DNA from: an uncultured Prevotella sp.
GTDB lineage: Bacteria; Bacteroidota; Bacteroidia; Bacteroidales; Bacteroidaceae
Reading direction: 5' to 3'
Assembly (NCBI RefSeq): GCF_946404925.1
Contig: NZ_CAMJFM010000001.1
Coordinates: forward strand, 1-64,000
Length of the DNA: 64,000 nt
Shown here piece by piece: positions 61,879-64,000 of the stretch. A program made the translations under genes and the position numbers. The notes under the pieces are model-generated. The model was not told the origin of the DNA. It saw only the letters and a list, made by a program, of their open reading frames with translations, and made no database searches. Every line of letters starts with the position of its first letter. The first letter of the stretch is position 1.

Positions 61879-62345
61879 TACGTGAGTATAGCGAACAGCT
61901 ATATTATCAGATACGTCGTATCGTGCTCACTCACGAAGATGCTAACGACGTGCTTCAGAATACTTTTCTGAAGGCATGGAACGCATACGATACCTTCAAT
62001 CGCGACTCGAAACTATCAACATGGCTTACTCGCATTGCTATCAACGAGAGTCTCGACCAGTTGCGTCGCAACAAACATCTGGCCTCTGCTGCAGCTGAAG
62101 ATCTCTCAGTGGCCAAGGGCTTGCTGGCTGATGACTACTTTGATGGTAATGAGACTGAAGCGATGCTGCAGGAGGCGATTGCCTCGCTGCCTGAAGTGCA
62201 GCGAACGGTTTTCACGCTTCGTTACTACGATGAGATGAAATATAGCGATATCAGTAAGGTGTTGAATACCTCCGAGGGAGCACTAAAAGCAAGCTATCAT
62301 ATAGCGGTAAAAAAAATAACTGAATTTTTTAAGGAACGCGATTAA
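61848..62345 (+). CDS. ECF-type RNA polymerase sigma factor
   Basis: 165 aa. Region 2 (VLTHEDANDVLQNTFLKAWNAY) and region 4 (LPEVQRTVFTLRYYDEMKYSDISKVL-type HTH) without regions 1 and 3. It reads MDKRREFESIVREYS and overlaps the L,D-transpeptidase gene by 31 bases. The adjacent membrane-anchored gene may be its regulator. Its regulon is unknown, but the gene neighbours point to envelope stress. Confidence 0.92.
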   Translation: MDKRREFESIVREYSEQLYYQIRRIVLTHEDANDVLQNTFLKAWNAYDTFNRDSKLSTWLTRIAINESLDQLRRNKHLASAAAEDLSVAKGLLADDYFDGNETEAMLQEAIASLPEVQRTVFTLRYYDEMKYSDISKVLNTSEGALKASYHIAVKKITEFFKERD

Positions 62346-62376
62346 ACTATTTGAATATCAATACGTCATATATACG

Positions 62377-62748
62377 ATGAACGAAGAAATGTACATACAG
62401 GAGAAGGTTGGAAAGCGGAATCCATTCCGTGTTCCAGAGGGTTATTTCGATAACCTTACTGCCCAGGTGATGCAGAATCTGCCTGAGCAGCCTAAACGTC
62501 GTGCCAAGTCTGTATTTATGCGCCCCGTATTCTATGCGGCAGCAGCCAGTGTGTGCGCTTTGTTGGTAGCAGGAGCTGCTTGGATGTGGCGACCAGCTGC
62601 TGAGGTGTCATCTTCAGCCCCCGTTCAGGCCAAAGTTGTATCTCAGCCACAACAGCAGGAGAATGCTGAGGGCTATTTCGACGAGGCTGCAGACTATATG
62701 ATGCTCGACAATCACGAAATCTATGCCTACTTGGCTGAAAGTAACTAA
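62377..62748 (+). CDS. Small membrane protein linked to the sigma factor, putative anti-sigma
   Basis: 123 aa. An N-terminal cytoplasmic segment with NPFRVPEGYFDNL, a motif that recurs in Bacteroidetes proteins beside ECF sigma genes; one membrane segment PVFYAAAASVCALLVAGAAW (about 50-70); a periplasmic tail with AEGYFDEAADYMMLD. The YF-D motif repeats on both sides of the membrane. It lacks a recognisable zinc anti-sigma motif, so anti-sigma activity is guessed from position only. Confidence 0.7.
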   Translation: MNEEMYIQEKVGKRNPFRVPEGYFDNLTAQVMQNLPEQPKRRAKSVFMRPVFYAAAASVCALLVAGAAWMWRPAAEVSSSAPVQAKVVSQPQQQENAEGYFDEAADYMMLDNHEIYAYLAESN

Positions 62749-62756
62749 TTTGATTA

Positions 62757-63197
62757 ATGATGAAAAGACTAATTGTTTCTGCTGTTTTGATGCTGATGGT
62801 TGTTCTTAGCGTAAATGCTGAGGAACAGCAGAAGTTCTCGCCTGAAAAATTCCAGGCCGATTTGGAGCAGTATATAACCAACGAGGCTGGTTTCACTACT
62901 GAAGAGGCTGCAAAATTCTTCCCATTATATCGTGAGATGCAGCAGAAACAGCGCGTGGTTTATAATAAGATGCGTGAGTTGTTCAAGGTTCCATCTGATG
63001 AGGCTTCAAGCAAGCGCGCCATTCAGCGTCGCGACCAGTTGGAGATGGAGTTGAAGAGCATTCAGCAGACTTATCACAATAAGTTCCTGAAGGTAGTTTC
63101 TGCCACAAAGGTATATAAATCTATTATTGCAGAGGATCAGTTCCATCGCCGTACCTTCCGTAATTGGGGTAAGCATAATGGTGGTCCCCGCAAATAG
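62757..63197 (+). CDS. Secreted helical protein, Spy/CpxP-like pattern
   Basis: 146 aa. Signal peptide ending SVNAEEQQK (residue 22), then mostly alpha-helical, rich in Lys, Glu, Gln and Arg (FQADLEQYITNEAGFTTEEA, RAIQRRDQLEMELKSIQQTY). The pattern resembles small periplasmic chaperones or stress sensors of the Spy/CpxP kind and fits an ECF-sigma-linked gene. No LTxxQ motif was seen, so the assignment is loose. Confidence 0.6.
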   Translation: MMKRLIVSAVLMLMVVLSVNAEEQQKFSPEKFQADLEQYITNEAGFTTEEAAKFFPLYREMQQKQRVVYNKMRELFKVPSDEASSKRAIQRRDQLEMELKSIQQTYHNKFLKVVSATKVYKSIIAEDQFHRRTFRNWGKHNGGPRK

Positions 63198-63208
63198 CGG
63201 TTTTCGCT

Positions 63209-63841
63209 CTATATCTTCTTTGCACAAAAACTCGCTAACTCGCATTTCTCGCAGTGAGGTTTCCTCGCTGTACAAACGTATCGCCCATGCAGCAATAGCC
63301 AATGATGAGCATTAGGTATATCCTCGTCTGGGATATACTTGGTGAGTACCATCTCTACTTTATATGGTGTATTGTCGCTTTTGGATACCAATCCCAATCT
63401 GTGGGCCACACGGAATACATGGGTATCTACAGCTAATGTGGCCTTGCCAAAAGCTACACTCTGGATGACGTTAGCTGTTTTTCGTCCCACACCAGGCAGG
63501 GTTAGCAACTCGTCGAGTGTACTTGGCACTTCGCCATTAAATTTATCCATCAGCACTCTTGCCATCTCAACCAGATGTTTCGCCTTGGCGTTGGGATACG
63601 ACACGCTCTTAATCCACTCAAACACCTCTTCCTCCTCGGCCTTGGCCATCGACTTGGCATCAGGGTAGTGTGCAAAGAGATCAGGGGTAACCTGATTGAT
63701 GCGCTTATCTGTACACTGGGCACTCAGCACCACAGCCACCAACAACTGGAATGTGCTACCAAAGTCCAATTCGGTAGTAACCACGGGCATCTTCTCGCGG
63801 AAGTGGCCCAATATCTTGTCGTATCTTTCTTTTTTGTTCAT
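63209..63841 (-). CDS. nth: Endonuclease III
   Basis: 210 aa. Base-excision repair glycosylase/AP lyase for oxidised pyrimidines. The active-site Lys lies in QCTDKRIN, the HhH motif is LPGVGRKTANV, the catalytic Asp is in VDTHVFRV, and the four iron-sulfur cysteines occur as C-x6-C-x2-C-x5-C in CTARKPHCEKCELASFC. Start ATG at 63841, one base after the stop of the preceding gene, so the two are an operon. Confidence 0.97.
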   Translation of the reverse strand: MNKKERYDKILGHFREKMPVVTTELDFGSTFQLLVAVVLSAQCTDKRINQVTPDLFAHYPDAKSMAKAEEEEVFEWIKSVSYPNAKAKHLVEMARVLMDKFNGEVPSTLDELLTLPGVGRKTANVIQSVAFGKATLAVDTHVFRVAHRLGLVSKSDNTPYKVEMVLTKYIPDEDIPNAHHWLLLHGRYVCTARKPHCEKCELASFCAKKI

Positions 63842-63842
63842 C

Positions 63843-64000
63843 TTACAGATAGATTATTACAAAGAACGATGCTATCCAACCAAGCAGACAGAACTGGATG
63901 AAGTGGTCTTTGACCAGTGATTTGGTGGGACTACCACTCAATCCGAATACAATCATATTCTGCAGATAGCGCAGCAAACCTGCCAGCACCCATCCGGATG
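63843..64000 (-). CDS. Membrane protein, C-terminal fragment
   Basis: Partial at the right edge; 51 codons are visible. They read SGWVLAGLLRYLQNMIVFGL, then SGSPTKSLVKDHFIQF and CLLGWIASFFVIIYL, with a stop at 63843-63845. Two hydrophobic segments, no recognised family. Followed at once by nth on the same strand. Confidence 0.55.
   Translation of the reverse strand, partial: SGWVLAGLLRYLQNMIVFGLSGSPTKSLVKDHFIQFCLLGWIASFFVIIYL

Overview
The window is chromosomal DNA from a Bacteroidales bacterium, most likely Prevotella or a close relative. I base this on the gene families (type IX secretion sorting domains, DUF3078, DUF1573, type III glutamine synthetase, the yidC to S9 peptidase order, Stealth and AT3 genes), on at least 22 promoters with the Bacteroidetes -7 box TAnnTTTG, and on the near absence of Shine-Dalgarno sites. 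No rRNA, tRNA, CRISPR array or transposase was recognised. Apart from the trp leader (3382-3656), no gene-free stretch approaches 300 bases.

Layout. 1-3600: trpB-trpE-trpG-trpD, leftward, behind a leader peptide with three Trp codons and an attenuator. 3657-7192: uvrA and a type IX secretion substrate. 7299-13416, rightward: a LysM/periplasmic-binding protein, a beta-barrel, a POT peptide transporter, an NhaC antiporter and a secreted nuclease-fold protein. 13406-22020, leftward: yidC, an S9 peptidase, then MFS-DUF1846-MFS. 22130-26415: DUF3078, DUF1573, aspS and two small winged-helix-like genes.

26382-46196 is a surface-glycan locus, visibly AT-rich from about 29300 to 45100. It holds nine GT4-type and three GT2 glycosyltransferases, one GT32-type enzyme, one Stealth phosphotransferase, one hexapeptide acyltransferase, three AT3 acyltransferases and the wreck of a fourth. 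It has no flippase, polymerase, initiating transferase or sugar-nucleotide genes, so the product must be built and exported with help from elsewhere. The right flank (46138-64000) carries a nucleotidyltransferase, a FetAB-like ABC pair, agmatine deiminase and N-carbamoylputrescine amidase (putrescine), glnN, a DsbD-like protein, valS, mazG, a lipoprotein, RNase Z, a stand-alone sorting-domain protein, an L,D-transpeptidase with an ECF sigma factor group, and nth.

Four observations stand out. (1) A textbook ribosome-mediated trp attenuator in a Bacteroidete. (2) Several families of very short repeats fill operon junctions right at stop codons and have also entered coding sequences in frame (uvrA, mazG, dsbD, probably trpE and a nuclease signal peptide). 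(3) An ATG lies exactly 9 nt after the G of the -7 TTTG in six of 22 promoters; four of these open 3-6 codon upstream ORFs and two are the gene's own start. (4) One glycosyltransferase has lost both glutamates of its EX7E motif.
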